A stretch of DNA of 64,000 nucleotides from Clusia tigrina (GCA_920105625.2 OV050033.1:53898780-53962779); one strand, 5' to 3'; shown: positions 21,015-31,968, numbered from the stretch's first letter. A program made the numbers and translations. Notes: generated by a model from the letters alone, not told the origin.

Positions 21015-22258
21015 TCGTCCTCTTCGATGTTAGTGTGATTTCCTTCATCATTATCGAAGAATGTGTCCAAATTTGGTTGGTATTGGTGACTGTTGTTGTT
21101 TAAATTATGCATTTCTTCAAATTTGAAATTCGAATTTCGTACAGTTTGTGTGCGTACATTTTGAGAGGTTTCTGGTTTCGGATAGTTTCTAAACATGTTG
21201 GAGTTTGTTGTGTCCATTGGCTCCGGTTTCTGATATCTATTATATTGATTGTTAAACTGTCTTTGATAAGTAGGTCTATCTGCTACATGTCTATTGTTGA
21301 ATTCTTGATTAGGGTTTTGAAAAGGCTTATAAGAGTTATTATTCATTGGTGTTTGTTGTCTAAATTGTTGTTGCCGGAATGGGTTATTGCGGGCTGTGTT
21401 ATTATTGTATCGGTTAAAACTATACGGGGTGAGTTGATTATTAAATCTGTTTCTAAATTGTTGTGAGCTTGTCCTGAAGTAAGAAACATTTTGTTCTTTT
21501 ATGCAATGTGAGAAGGCTTCTGCCATTGTATTTGGTTGCATGGCTCTTATTCTGGAACCTAGTGGTTCTTTTATACCGCTTAAAAAGGAGTTGAGACACA
21601 TTTCGGAGAACAAATCCTTCTTTGCTTTGATGACATTTGTATCAGTTTCATGTATCATTATGTTGTTACATAAAGCTGATTGTATTTCTATGATTTTACT
21701 ATAGAATATCTCGATAGCGTCTTCATATTGTTTAGTATTGTGCAAATCACGGATTAACGATGTTTCTGTTCGTTTGTCAGAGTAGTGTAAGATTAAATTT
21801 TGTTTTATGTTGTCCCATATTAAAGGGGTGCCGTACATGTTCAGCACTTCGTTAGCTTGTCCCTCAATTTTGTTTCTAATCGCTCTAAGTAGTATTTGTC
21901 CCTGTGGGGTATTGTCGGTTCCTCGGATGTGAAGGAGGATTTCTTCCACATTGTTAAGGAATTCATGGAGAAGTCGTGGGTTTCCATCGAACTTCGGCAA
22001 GTCTTTTATAGCGTCGGGTATTCTTAAAGCGTCAAATATTTGGCTATGAGTCTGCGGTGTTATTAAGGGTTGTGCTAGGGGAATAGGTTGACTTTCTTGA
22101 TTCATTGTACCCGATTGATTTGTTGCAATGTTTTTAATAAAACTTTCGTTTAAGCAAATGTCTGTACTTTCAGGTATAGAGGATAGGCTTCTAGAAAGTC
22201 TTCTTAGTGCATATGGAAAAAGGGTTAGATTTCTCTTTCGCTTATTTGGGTTAGGCAT
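20972..22258 (-). CDS. Gypsy Gag, 428 aa
   Basis: The ATG is at 22258 on the minus strand, the first in a long open frame after the AT-rich leader. The middle part (D-A-L-R-I-P-D-A-I-K-D-L-P-K-F-D-G-N-P, then F-L-S-G-I-K-E-P-L-G-S) matches the capsid-like domain of gypsy-group Gag proteins. The C-terminal third is rich in Asn, Gln, Arg and Phe and has no CCHC knuckle, as usual in errantiviruses. A short acidic end contains the slippery site, and the frame closes at 20972. Its role is to assemble the particle that packages element RNA. The frame is unbroken, in line with a recent insertion. Confidence 0.93.
   Translation of the reverse strand: MPNPNKRKRNLTLFPYALRRLSRSLSSIPESTDICLNESFIKNIATNQSGTMNQESQPIPLAQPLITPQTHSQIFDALRIPDAIKDLPKFDGNPRLLHEFLNNVEEILLHIRGTDNTPQGQILLRAIRNKIEGQANEVLNMYGTPLIWDNIKQNLILHYSDKRTETSLIRDLHNTKQYEDAIEIFYSKIIEIQSALCNNIMIHETDTNVIKAKKDLFSEMCLNSFLSGIKEPLGSRIRAMQPNTMAEAFSHCIKEQNVSYFRTSSQQFRNRFNNQLTPYSFNRYNNNTARNNPFRQQQFRQQTPMNNNSYKPFQNPNQEFNNRHVADRPTYQRQFNNQYNRYQKPEPMDTTNSNMFRNYPKPETSQNVRTQTVRNSNFKFEEMHNLNNNSHQYQPNLDTFFDNDEGNHTNIEEDENFPTLASNVRQGI
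21008..21014 (-). promoter_or_regulatory. -1 ribosomal frameshift site, A AAT TTT
   Basis: On the minus strand AAATTTT lies in the Gag frame as A-AAT-TTT, a canonical X-XXY-YYZ heptamer 36 nt before the Gag stop codon. AAT begins at 21013, exactly 415 codons from the Gag ATG. The -1 frame (AAA at 21014) is the protease frame and is open through to RT. A downstream stimulatory structure was not assessed. Confidence 0.88.
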
Positions 22259-22522
22259 ATGATATATTATTATTATAAATTTATTTATTTATTTATTTAT
22301 TATTATTATTTTTATTTTTTTTTTTTTTTTTTTTTTTTTTATATACAACTTATACACTTACATACACCCAATGATTATTTAGCTTAGGTTCTTTCCGCTG
22401 ATTGTTGTTTCTGGAGCTGTTGTTCTACTAGTTCTTTTTTGTTCATCGGTGATAAGAGCTCGAAAGCTGCCGGTGCACTTCAATATTTTTTTGTTTTTTT
22501 TTTTTTGTCACTGCTACTGGTG

Positions 22523-22670
22523 TTCGATATAATCTATACTGTGCGATACAGTGATTATTCGACGACAAATTTATGTTTTGCACTTTTTTAAATTGCCACT
22601 ATCATTGAGCGATTCAATGTTCAATATAATCTATACTGTGCGATACAGTGATTATTTGACGACAATTTTA
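22523..22670 (-). repeat. 97-bp tandem repeat in the gypsy leader
   Basis: ATAATCTATACTGTGCGATA followed by CAGTGATTATT and GACGACAA occurs twice, 97 bp apart (AATCTATACT at 22531 and 22628). The block contains the near-palindrome CACTGTATCGCACAGTATAG on the minus strand. It lies between the primer site and gag, where packaging signals are usually found. Confidence 0.8.
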
Positions 22671-22714
22671 TTTAAAGCACTTTGTTTTTTTTTATTGAAC
22701 GACCGTTCACCGGA

Positions 22715-22729
22715 CTACCGACTGCGCCA
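22715..22729 (-). other. Gypsy primer-binding site, tRNA-Ser type
   Basis: On the minus strand TGGCGCAGTCGGTAG overlaps the last base of the LTR. It has the form of the tRNA-Ser primer site used by 17.6/297-type elements. Confidence 0.85.
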
Positions 22730-23298
22730 CTTAAGTTTTGTAGATGCTCTTTTATAAAAAATTATATGATCACTAAGAATATATAAATCCTTAGTCAACT
22801 GATTTCAAAGTAAAAGGCACAACTTGTCAGTTCAACGTTATAAACTTTTTTAAAACTTATTTGTTAGTAGTATTTATATATAAATAAATTGTATTCTTAA
22901 CTTACGGATAGAGGTTTTTTAAAAAGAGAAGGAAAAGGAGGTTTGAAAAGAGATAGCAGGTATATAGAGTTAATATAGAATAAGTGTGTAGTTAGTGTTA
23001 CTGAGCGGCTGTAGGTATCGTTCCGATCTGTCCCCAACTCACATGGCGCCGACGGCCAAGAGGCGCCAGATGATCGGATATGCAGGCCAGTTCGGTCGAA
23101 CAACGCCGACGGCCAAGAGGCGCCAGACAAATATGGATTATTTAGTGATGTCAGGCAATCAAGTCTGGCGACTGTAATTCGGCGCCAGATGATCGGTTAT
23201 GCAGGCCAGTTCGGTCGAACAACGCCGACGGCCAAGAGGCGCCAGACAAGTATGGATTATTTAGTGATGTCAGGCAATCAAGTCTGGCGACTGTAATT
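22729..23298 (-). repeat. Gypsy 5' LTR (right on + strand), 570 bp
   Basis: The promoter LTR for the minus-strand genes. It is the same as 15352-15921 in every base I compared, including the two 119-bp units. It is followed by CCCT at 23299-23302. Confidence 0.95.
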
Positions 23299-23302
23299 CC
23301 CT

Positions 23303-26300
23303 CGAAAGTGAGTTACGCAGCACTCAGGTAAGCTTGCATGAAAAAAATATACAGTGCCATGCTCTGAATGAAGCGTTGCATTTGCCTGCTGGTCAAGTCG
23401 CCACACAACCAGCATTACGAACTGACGCTATAGAAGAATTAATGCGTAGTACGCAAAATTTCCCCGCCGCTATTACGCATTCGCCAGCCAGCATTGATAT
23501 GCACAATAAACTGTTTGCGCTAAATGCGCATAAAAATACAGACATAGCTACGCAGCCACTATCAATCGCTGAGGAAAGTAACACGCAATTCTCGCTAAGT
23601 TCGCATCCCGGCGCCGCCGCTTCGGCGCATTCAACGCCATGCGCAGCCAATGTTGTGTTACACGATGGTTTTTTGTCTGCCGCTACGCCGATGGCAGCAA
23701 TAACATCGTCAACAAGTGCAGGGACATTTCCAAGTGTTGTCGCCATGTCTGCCGCTCAGCGTTCGGCAGTATGTTCAAATATAACGAACAGTGGAGTTTT
23801 AATGTCTACTTGCGACACAATACAGTCTGGTGGTGATACTAATCGTATTTATCAATACCCTGTTATGCCAACACTGAACACAATGCCGACTGGTGGGAAT
23901 GCTGGATATAATTATTGCCGCCCTGTTATGGCGACTCATAGCACAATACCGACTGCTGGAAATATGTGGTATTGCTATCAGCACCCTGTTACGCCGTTGC
24001 CAACTGCGCATGATATGGATTCAAACCCGAGTTATATGAATCAAAACAGGAGTAATAATCCTGGACAAAATATATCAGCATATTTACAGCCGCGAAAGAT
24101 ATTAGAGCTGCCAGCTTTCAGTGGCCACCCCGAGGACTGGCCCATGCTATGGACCACCTTCGAACAAACTACGAATGCATATGGGTACAGTAATTTGGAA
24201 AACTGTCAGCGGTTGCAGAAGTGTCTCAAAGGTGAGGCACGTGAGTCAGTAAAGTCCCTTTTGATTCACCCTGACAACGTAGCCGCGGTTATGGAACAGC
24301 TTCGATTCCGATATGGACGCCCTGAACTGCTAATTCGAAGTCAGCTGCAACAAATACAGGAAGTGGCACCCATCTCAGAATCATCAATTGAAAGGTTAAT
24401 ACCATTTGCAACAAAGGTGAGAAACCTGGTAGTGTTTCTTCAGACAGCAAACGGACAACAACATATAGGTAATCCAATGTTGCTTGAAGAGCTAATTGGA
24501 AAATTACCAATGCATAAAAAATTAGATTGGGCCAAATACGCGAATGCAATCTTGCCGTATCCGACAATTGCTGATTTCAGTAATTGGTTAACCGAGATAG
24601 CCAATTTAATATCAAGGGTCATTACGATGAAATCTGAGCCACGCCGTAAAGTAGTTCTTCACACAGTCGACAACCAAAATGAACGCTTGACATGCCAGTT
24701 GTGCAAAAATGCCCATGCGATCGTAAGTTGCAAACAGTTCTTGGGATGTGATGTACAAAAGAGGTGGAGCGAAATCAAGCGCTTACGTTTATGCTTCTCG
24801 TGTCTTAAACCGGGACACTCGCTGCAATATTGCCAGCGGCGGAAGAAATGTCCGGTCGACAGATGCGATCGTAAACATCACCAGCTGTTGCATGATAAAT
24901 CAACAGTTCGAAACGCACAGCGACAAAGACCAGCGCCTGTTTCTGATGATAAGGATGAAGGTTCCGTTAAGGCAGAGTCAGTGCTAAGTTGCGCCAATGG
25001 AGCTCAGAAATTGCTGTTCAAAATATTGCCCGTAACGCTGTATGGTCCAAAGAAGACAATCCGCACGTACGCACTCTTAGATGAAGGTTCATCCGTCACC
25101 ATGATGAACAGCAACTTGATAGCAAAACTGGGCCTCCGTGGAGAAGACCGAAAAATTAATCTGCAATGGTTTGGCGGTCGCTCCGAGCAGCAATCAGCTA
25201 TAGTGGTCGATGTTCACATAAGTGGGATTGCAAACAACAGAAAGTTTCCGCTGCGTAATGTTTATGGTGTGGAAAATTTGAATTTACCAATGCAAAGTCT
25301 GCTTAAAAGAGATTTGCATCCGAGCGATCGTAATTTACCAGCGCTACCAGTAAAACCATATTCAGATGCCACACCTCAAATTCTCATTGGTTTGGATCAC
25401 TGTCATTTAGGCTTGCCTATTGAAACTTTGTGTTTGGGAGCGAAAGGGCCGCATGCCGCTAAAACTATACTTGGATGGATTGTGTTTGGGAAAACAAATG
25501 AGCACGTTTCGGCGACACCATCCTGTTTATTTACCCATTCAATAGTGGCAGATAATTTGCATCGGACTGTAGCTGACTATTTTGAAACTGAGAACTTTGG
25601 CGTTCGCCCAGCACCGGCGGTAGAGCCAGACGAGGAGGTGAGAGCACGCAATATTTTACAAGCTGTCACAAGAAAAATAGGTGACAAGTTTGAAACCGGT
25701 TTGCTTTGGGATCAGGACAATTTCGAGTTTCCTGATAGCTACTCTATGGCCTTCAAACGCTTGCTTGGTATAGAACGCAAAATGGAGAAGGAACTAGAAT
25801 TTGGTAAAGCATACAACGGTATAATCGAAAGTTATATTGACAAGGGTTATGCGCGCAAGTTGCAGTCAGATGAGGCTTCCAAGATAACCCCTAGAACATG
25901 GTACATTCCGCACTTTGCAGTTAAGAATCCAAACAAACCTGGTAAATTGCGATTGGTGTTTGACTCAGCTGCTACCGTTAATGGAGTTTCTTTGAATTCA
26001 CGGTTATTAAAGGGTCCGCAGGACTATAAACCAATGCCTTCAGTATTGTTTAACTTTCGAGAAGGAGCTATTGCTGTATGTGGTGACATTCGTGAGATGT
26101 TCCACCAAGTTTCGATTCGACTAGAAGACAGATGTGCACAAAGATTCTTATGGCGCAATGGCGACAGTCAGAGAAAACCCGACGTCTATGAAATGTGCGT
26201 TATGACCTTCGGGGCCGCCTGTTCGCCGTGTGCTGCTCAATATGTTAAATGTGTGAACGCATTACAACATCAGTTGATCTATCCAAGAGCGGTGAAAGCA

Positions 26301-28898
26301 ATTCTGCAACACCATTACGTGGACGATTATGTAGACAGCTTCGATACGATTTCTGAAGCCATTACCGTATCCAAACAAGTGCGTGATATACATAAAGGTG
26401 CGGGATTTGAACTATGTAAATTTAGCTCGAACTCATCTGAAGTGTTGGGCGCTCTACAAGACGAAGCCCATATTAGTAACGAAGCATCTTCCAATAGTTT
26501 TGGAAAAGTACTCGGAATATTGTGGCAACCAGGTGAAGACACATTTAGCTATAAATTGCAGTTTAACAATGTGGACGCAGATGTGGTGGATGGGAACAGG
26601 GGTCCTACGAAACGGGAGTTTCTTAGTATTGTAATGTCAATATTTGATCCACTGGGATTTTTAGCCCACGTTGTGGTAGGAGCAAAGATATTGTTGCGTG
26701 AAGTATGGCGATACAACATTTGTTGGGATGAACAACTGCCTATCTACATATATGACGGTTGGAGCAAATGGCGAGAGAACATCAAGAAGATTCCGGAAGT
26801 TAAAATACCGCGTTGCTACTTTACCAGAGGCGTGCCTAAGAATCGACAATTGCATATATTCGTTGATGCAAGCCAAGACGCATTTGCAGCCGCCGCGTAT
26901 TGGCGCAGCACTTATTCTGATGGTGAAGTCGAAGTCTCCTTGGTGTTCGCTAAAAGCAGATGTGCTTCTTTGAAACCGATGACGGTGCCCAGACTCGAGC
27001 TGCAAGCGGCTGTTCTGGGTACTCGCGTGATGCAAACCATCAAGGAGGGCCACTCTTTAGAATCTGCCGATTGCATCTTTTGGAGCGACTCAAAGACGGT
27101 AATTAAGTGGATCGCGCAAGGAAATCGCCGCTACAAGCCATTTGTGGCACACCGTATAGCCGAGATTTTAGCCGCCAGCAAAGTATCGGAATGGCGTTGG
27201 CTTCCTACAGAGAAAAATGTAGCTGATGAGGCTACTCGCTTAAATTTTAAAATCGATTTCTCATTTATGTCAAGATGGTTTCAAGGACCAGAGTTCCTTC
27301 GGTACGATGAAAGTGAATGGCCAATTACTGAACACATCCAAGAAGCTACGGCAGCTATGGAAGAGGAGTTAGAGCCAAAGTTTGCCTTAACCATAAATAA
27401 TGAGCGTATCTTCAAATTCGAAAGATTTTCGTCGTTGAATAAATTAATTCGATCAGTCGCGTGGGTGCTTCGGTTTGCTTCAAATTGCCGCATGCGTCGG
27501 CAGCTTTGTGTTCAAATAGGCCTACAAGTATCTGAACTGGAAGCAGCGGAGTGGATATTATGTCGGCAAGCTCAATCTGAAGTATATGGCATGGAGAGAG
27601 AAGCAATTACGAATGGCAAAGTTGTGACGTTGCAGAGTGATTTATACAGTCTTACCCCATACATAGACGATAAGGGCGTTCTGAGAGTATACGGGCGTAT
27701 AGATGCAGCCAGCTGGTTACCTTATGAAACGAAACGTCCAATTATCTTGCCGCCTCGACATCCATTCACTTCTCTGGTTATTTACTATTTTCATTGCCAA
27801 ATGAAGCATCAAAATATAGAGGCGACAATATGCGAAATCCGAAGAAAGTATTGGGTAGTACGCATCAGACAAGAAATGCGAAAGGTAATCAATACTTGCC
27901 AAATATGCAGACTAAGGAAATTGAAACCAGTTACACCAATAATGGGTCCACTACCTGTCGACCGATTGACGCCTTTTGTGAGACCATTCAGTTATACAGG
28001 ATTGGACTATTTTGGACCAGTTTTAGTAACGATAGGGCGGCGTACTGAAAAACGGTGGGTAGCACTGTTCACTTGTCTCACCATCAGAGCGGTGCATTTG
28101 GAAATAGCATTTGATTTGTCCACTGATGCATGTGTAGTGGCCATACGCAACTTTATAAATCGTCGTGGTGTACCTAAACGAATTCGTAGCGACAATGGAA
28201 AAAATTTTATTGGAGCAAGCGGTGAAGCGGCACGATTTTCAGAAGTATTTGATTGCGAGCGCATTTTGACGGAGTTGTCATCGAAAGGTGTTGAGTGGAT
28301 ATTTAATTGCCCATTAAACCCTTCTGAAGGCGGGGTGTGGGAACGTATGGTGCAGTGCGTCAAAAGGGTTTTGCGACATACACTGAAAGAAGTGGCTCCT
28401 CGAGAACATACACTTCAATGTCTACTTATAGAAGCTGAAAATGTCGTCAATTCGAGACCACTTACCCACTTGCCAATATCCATAGATGAAGAGGAACCTC
28501 TGACACCCAATCATTTTATTTTGGGTACAGCGAATACTGCGCAAACGCCCGGTGCAGCTGACATCAGTGACAAACCATGCGTGCTGCGCAAGCAATGGCG
28601 AATAGCGAGGCAATTACGAGATAAATTCTGGAAACGATGGGTAGCGGAGTATTTGCCCACCTTGACACGTCGAGTGAAATGGTGCCAACCAACCACCTCC
28701 TTGAAAGAAGGCGCCTTGGTTTTTATATGTGACGCGAACTTGCCAAGAAACAAGTGGTGCCGTGGACGAGTAGAAAAAACCTACAAAGGAGCTGATGGCC
28801 AAGTAAGACGAGCAGATGTACGCACCAGTTCTGGATTGTTGTGTCGACCTGTTTCAAAACTAGCCGTTTTGGAAGTGGAATGTGGTGAATTGAAGTGA
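23303..28898 (+). CDS. BEL/Pao Gag-Pol polyprotein, main part
   Basis: This continues the frame begun at 15038. The nominal start at 23334 is a TTG inside the ORF and not a true start. Domains in order: Gag (DUF1759-like, L-P-A-F-S-G-H-P-E-D-W, near 24105); Cys/His fingers including C-F-S-C-L-K-P-G-H-S-L-Q-Y-C (24792-24833); aspartic protease L-L-D-E-G-S-S-V-T-M (near 25075); RT with Y-V-D-D-Y-V-D-S (from 26316); the Pao-type F-D-P-L-G-F-L-A segment (26643); RNase H I-F-V-D-A-S and W-S-D-S-K; integrase zinc finger (H-C-Q-M-K-H, C-Q-I-C) and core G-L-D-Y-F-G and R-S-D-N-G-K-N-F; and the C-terminal F-W-K-R-W-V-A-E-Y-L-P-T-L domain. There are no stops or frameshifts in 5.6 kb. The stop at 28896 lies 16 bp before the 3' LTR. 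Confidence 0.95.
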
Positions 28899-28914
28899 TT
28901 CACGGGGTCGGGAG

Positions 28915-29156
28915 TGTAAGAAATATTTGCCGAAGAGATGCCGACCATTCAGGAGCTGCCGTCGTTTATTTGAATGTTGTGTTTCGCTGATCGTGAGTGT
29001 GTTGCCGGTTTGCTCAGTTGACGAGTGACAGCCGAGGAGCACACCACGGTAAGCGACGCACAGCACATTTTTATATGTTATTTTGATTTGTTTTTGTATT
29101 TTAGAAATAAATTTTATAAGTTGCCAAAATTAAACTTCGATCTTCGACTCGTCACA
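28915..29156 (+). repeat. BEL/Pao 3' LTR, 242 bp, with intron-like block
   Basis: Same ends as the 5' LTR (TGTAAG...GTCACA) and followed by the duplication AACCT. It carries an extra 56 bp at about 29049-29104, beginning GTAAGCGACG and ending TGTATTTTAG after a T-rich tract. Confidence 0.95.
29049..29104 (+). other. 56-bp GT-AG intron-like segment in the 3' LTR
   Basis: The segment lies between CACCACG and AAATAAATTT and is missing from the 5' LTR, with both flanks matching. It has a good donor (G|GTAAGC), a pyrimidine-rich 3' half and an acceptor TTTTAG, and 56 nt is a usual length for a short fly intron. The breakpoints are ambiguous by one base, and one of the two placements gives exact GT-AG ends. 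Confidence 0.8.
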
Positions 29157-29161
29157 AACCT

Positions 29162-29789
29162 CATCCATGTTTTATACATGTTGATTGATTTTCTATAACA
29201 CAAATAAATAAAGCTGTTGCAAAAAGCTCCAGGATCCTATGTTGCAGCTGTTTGGAAGTTCCAAATCACCAATGCACAAAGCTCCGTATTCGTGTGAAAG
29301 CTATATTAAGGTTCGTATAAGTAAACAGATAATTAGCATATTGCACATGTGTGTATATAACCTCTCTAGGGCCCTCTTTCAGAAGAGAGAAAATAAATTT
29401 ATAAATATTAAATGACGAATCCTTAAGATGGACTTATGCCATATTAACGGAATTTGAATTTGAAGATGCGAACCTAGTGATAAATCTAATTGAAGTTCGG
29501 AACACTTTTTCTTATATTTACCCAAGTAGGAATGCTGAAAGGGTCCAATTATAGTTTAATGTGAAACAAGACTAACATCAAATGCGGATCGAAATGTGCC
29601 AAATCCAAATATACAGATGAGAGGCAGACACTTATGTTATATTTTATATATTTATATATGAGTATATGTAACCCGTTCATAATTACCATCTTACTTTTAA
29701 CAGATGTGCCTCAATCTGGCATAATACTTACTCTATCAAAACTAATCAGGTATAACCCAGCCAATCAGGTATAACCCAACTCAAACACC
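29162..29789. other. No feature recognised
   Basis: AT-rich sequence between the BEL element and the LINE cluster. It includes a short direct repeat ATCAGGTATAACCCA near 29745-29780. Confidence 0.5.
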
Positions 29790-30549
29790 CTAGAAAGAGC
29801 TAGGAAACCTGGGGTGGCTTTTTATGTCTTTAAAAGAGATAATAGGAAAAACATAAGGAATTAAGCCTCAGATTGCCTACTGGCTTGATACTCCAGTAGT
29901 CAGGCCCATTCTCCTATATGAAAATTCTGTCTGGTGGACTGCAATGCAGAAAATGACTTACTGCGTAATGTTTAGTAAGGCACAGAGATCACCAGATCTA
30001 GCAATAAGCTCCACCATGAAAACTACGCCAACCTTGGCATTGGATACCATTCTACATCTGCCACCCTTCGATCTCTTCTGCAAATATTTAGCGGAATGCT
30101 CTGCCATTCGGCTCAAGGCGAGCTCACAATGGAAAGCTGTCCCGTATGGACACTCGACCATATTAGAATCGAATACGGATATACCCAATGATATTGATTA
30201 CTTTCCTTCTTCTCTTTGTTTCGAAAGAAATTTTTTGAGTAAAGATTCCTTCCAGACAAGATGACAAGAGGGATATCCATCACTAGATTCTCCCATCAAG
30301 ATATACACAGACCGATCAAAAATGAATACCGGTGTAGGATCAGGGTTTTATTGCGAAACGCCCCCAATCAAACTAATGGATCACTGCAGTGTTTTTCAAG
30401 CGGACATAGCCGCAATTCACGACGCCTTGAATTGGTTGAGGATGAAAGAGGTAACCGGTAAGGATATCTGCATTTCATCAGACAGCTAAGCTGCCTTAAG
30501 GGCTTTGTATGCATTCCAAACAATATCAAGGAGTATTTTAGACTGTCGC

Positions 30550-30559
30550 CGATCTCTAT
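30550..30559 (+). repeat. LINE target-site duplication CGATCTCTAT
   Basis: The same 10 bp recur at 31950-31959 on the other side of the inserted LINE. In the older LINE this is the Arg-Ser-Leu coding region of RNase H, which confirms the order of insertion. Confidence 0.85.
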
Positions 30560-30715
30560 TAGGTAGGTAGGTAGGTAGGTAGGTAGGTAAAGCGGCCACC
30601 CGAAAAGGGCGCACTTAGGCCAACATTGACCCTTTGTGATACCGCATGGGACAGCAGGTCCCATCCCGTTCAAAGGTCCAGCCATTTGGAGCTTTTAATT
30701 AAGCAGTTGATGGAG

Positions 30716-31576
30716 CTAATCTCTTTTTGAGATATCTCCCAAGGAGTCCAAAAAGTAGTCGCCTAGGAAAGTGCGCCTCCTTCTGGACAAAGCTGGATAC
30801 GTGCACAACAGGCGAGCAGTAGACTCTTCCTCCTCCTCGTCCACACAACTCCTGCAGAAGTCATTAGAGGCGATCCCCAGCCTACACCCGTGTGTGCCTA
30901 GAGTCCAGTGTCCCGTTAAGACGCTAATCACGGGACCTATGCTTTGTCTATTTAGAGCCAGTAGGTCCTTAGAGCGCTTGACATTTATCTCTGGCCAGGT
31001 TTGTCTAGCTATTTTACATCCTGAAAGTTCAGACCAGCGCCTGCCCGCTGTTCCTAAGGATATTGTATTTACTAAGAGCTTACATGTGGCAATAGGAATA
31101 CCGAATTGCGACCTATCTGGTTCCATCGGTATGGTAGTGCCCTCACGGGCAAGTTCATCCGCCTTGCAGTTCCCTGGAATATCTCTGTGACCGGGAACCC
31201 AGCACAGATGCAGACGGGTCTGCTTAGCTATCTCGTCTAAAGATTTGCGGCAGCTCTTGACGGCTTTTGAGGTGATAATAACCGAATCCAGGGAGCGCAA
31301 AGCAGCTTGGCTGTCGGACAAAATGCAAATATCAAGTCCAGATATCTTCTTCTTCCTTAGCCAAGACAGTGCTGCCTCTATAGCCGCGACCTCTACCTGA
31401 AAAACACTGCAGTGATCGGGCATCCTAAAAGACATGTTAATATCCAAATCTTCTAAGAATACACCACCTCCCACCCTACTCTGTAGTTTGGATCCATCTG
31501 TGTAGATGTGAACCCCTTCTACATGAGGGGGGATGCCATCCTTCCATTCGTCCTGGGGGGAATGGAGATCTTGCAC
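30716..31576 (-). pseudogene. LINE ORF2 C-terminus: RNase H and Cys-rich tail
   Basis: Minus-strand frame of 286 codons. RNase H type I residues are all visible: I-Y-T-D-G-S-K (Asp), V-A-A-I-E-A-A-L (Glu), I-L-S-D-S-Q-A-A (Asp), and W-V-P-G-H-R-D-I-P-G-N with A-D-E-L-A (Asp). After it come I-P-I-A-T-C-K-L-L and a Cys/His-type end (F-C-R-S-C, L-C-T-Y-P-A-L), typical of LINE ORF2 C-termini. The nominal start is internal, because the RT lies upstream in another frame (31911-31519). It would act on the RNA strand during retrotransposition. The truncated copy has no promoter or endonuclease and is not functional. Confidence 0.85.
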
Positions 31577-31949
31577 ATACCATTGAAGGCGTACATTGGT
31601 GTGATGTAGTCGAAAGAGTCAGGAATACCCTCAAAATGTCTTAAAATGGACGCATGACCTATATTCCTGGCATCCCATTGATGCGTAGCTTTTATCATGA
31701 TAGCTGAGTTTGCAGCCATTTTTTCGCCAAAAAGCCTGACAGGCAGCAGATTGAGCATAATATCCAATGCTGCAGTTGGAGTCGTTCTAATGGCACTACT
31801 TATGAATACCTCTGCCGTTCTTTGTACCTTTGTTACCAGCCTGTTGTATGTGGACTTACTTAGGGCTGTCCACCAAGCAAGCACCCCATAGAAAAGGACT
31901 GGTCGTACCACAGCTGTATTTCTCCAATAGGCTACCTTAGGCTGTAACC
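31519..31949 (-). pseudogene. LINE RT C-terminal fragment
   Basis: The minus-strand frame encodes V-R-P-V-L-F-Y-G-V-L-A-W-W, R-L-V-T-K-V-Q-R and T-P-T-A-A-L-D-I-M-L-N-L-L-P, the conserved end of LINE reverse transcriptases. Continuity with the RNase H frame is lost around a run of six G on the + strand (31555-31560), a one-base change in a homopolymer. The catalytic RT core is upstream of the truncation point and absent. Confidence 0.85.
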
Positions 31950-31968
31950 CGATCTCTATGAAGAGAGA

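Larger units (their letters stand above)
15352..23298 (-). mobile_element. Ty3/gypsy errantivirus-like element, 7947 bp, inserted in the BEL gag
   Basis: A full-length element in reverse orientation has 570-bp LTRs at 15352-15921 and 22729-23298, CCCT duplications, a tRNA-Ser-type primer site and a clean polypurine tract. In coding order (minus strand) it carries gag (22258-20972), pol in two reading frames (about 21014-19515, then about 19530-17434) and a degenerate env (about 17.0-15.8 kb). The LTRs look identical throughout, so the insertion is recent. Gag lacks a zinc knuckle and has a Gln/Asn-rich tail, RT carries YLDD, and the integrase DDE core is complete. These are features of the gypsy/17.6/297 (Errantivirus) lineage. 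A one-base disruption in pol and several stops in env make this copy defective as it stands. Confidence 0.95.
14783..29156 (+). mobile_element. BEL/Pao LTR retrotransposon, interrupted by a gypsy element
   Basis: A full-length BEL/Pao-class element runs from its 5' LTR (14783-14968) to its 3' LTR (28915-29156), bounded on both sides by the 5-bp duplication AACCT (14778-14782 and 29157-29161). Without the 7.95-kb gypsy insertion it would be about 6.4 kb. It has one long Gag-Pol frame with the order Gag, CCHC finger, aspartic protease, RT (YVDD), RNase H, integrase, typical of BEL/Pao (integrase last, no env). The LTRs differ by two substitutions over 186 shared bases, so it is fairly young but older than its passenger. 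No TGG-type primer-binding site follows the 5' LTR. It cannot move by itself while the gypsy element splits its gag. Confidence 0.95.
30560..31949 (-). mobile_element. 5'-truncated LINE with RNase H, inserted in an older LINE
   Basis: The insertion on the minus strand runs from within the RT C-terminal region (near 31949) to a 3' tail of (CCTA)n at 30560-30589. It is flanked by the 10-bp duplication CGATCTCTAT. A 5' truncation, short tandem 3' tail and target duplication are all signs of target-primed reverse transcription. The 3' UTR includes GGTATCACAAAGGGTCAATG, shared with the fragment at 32.9-33.1 kb. Confidence 0.88.
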
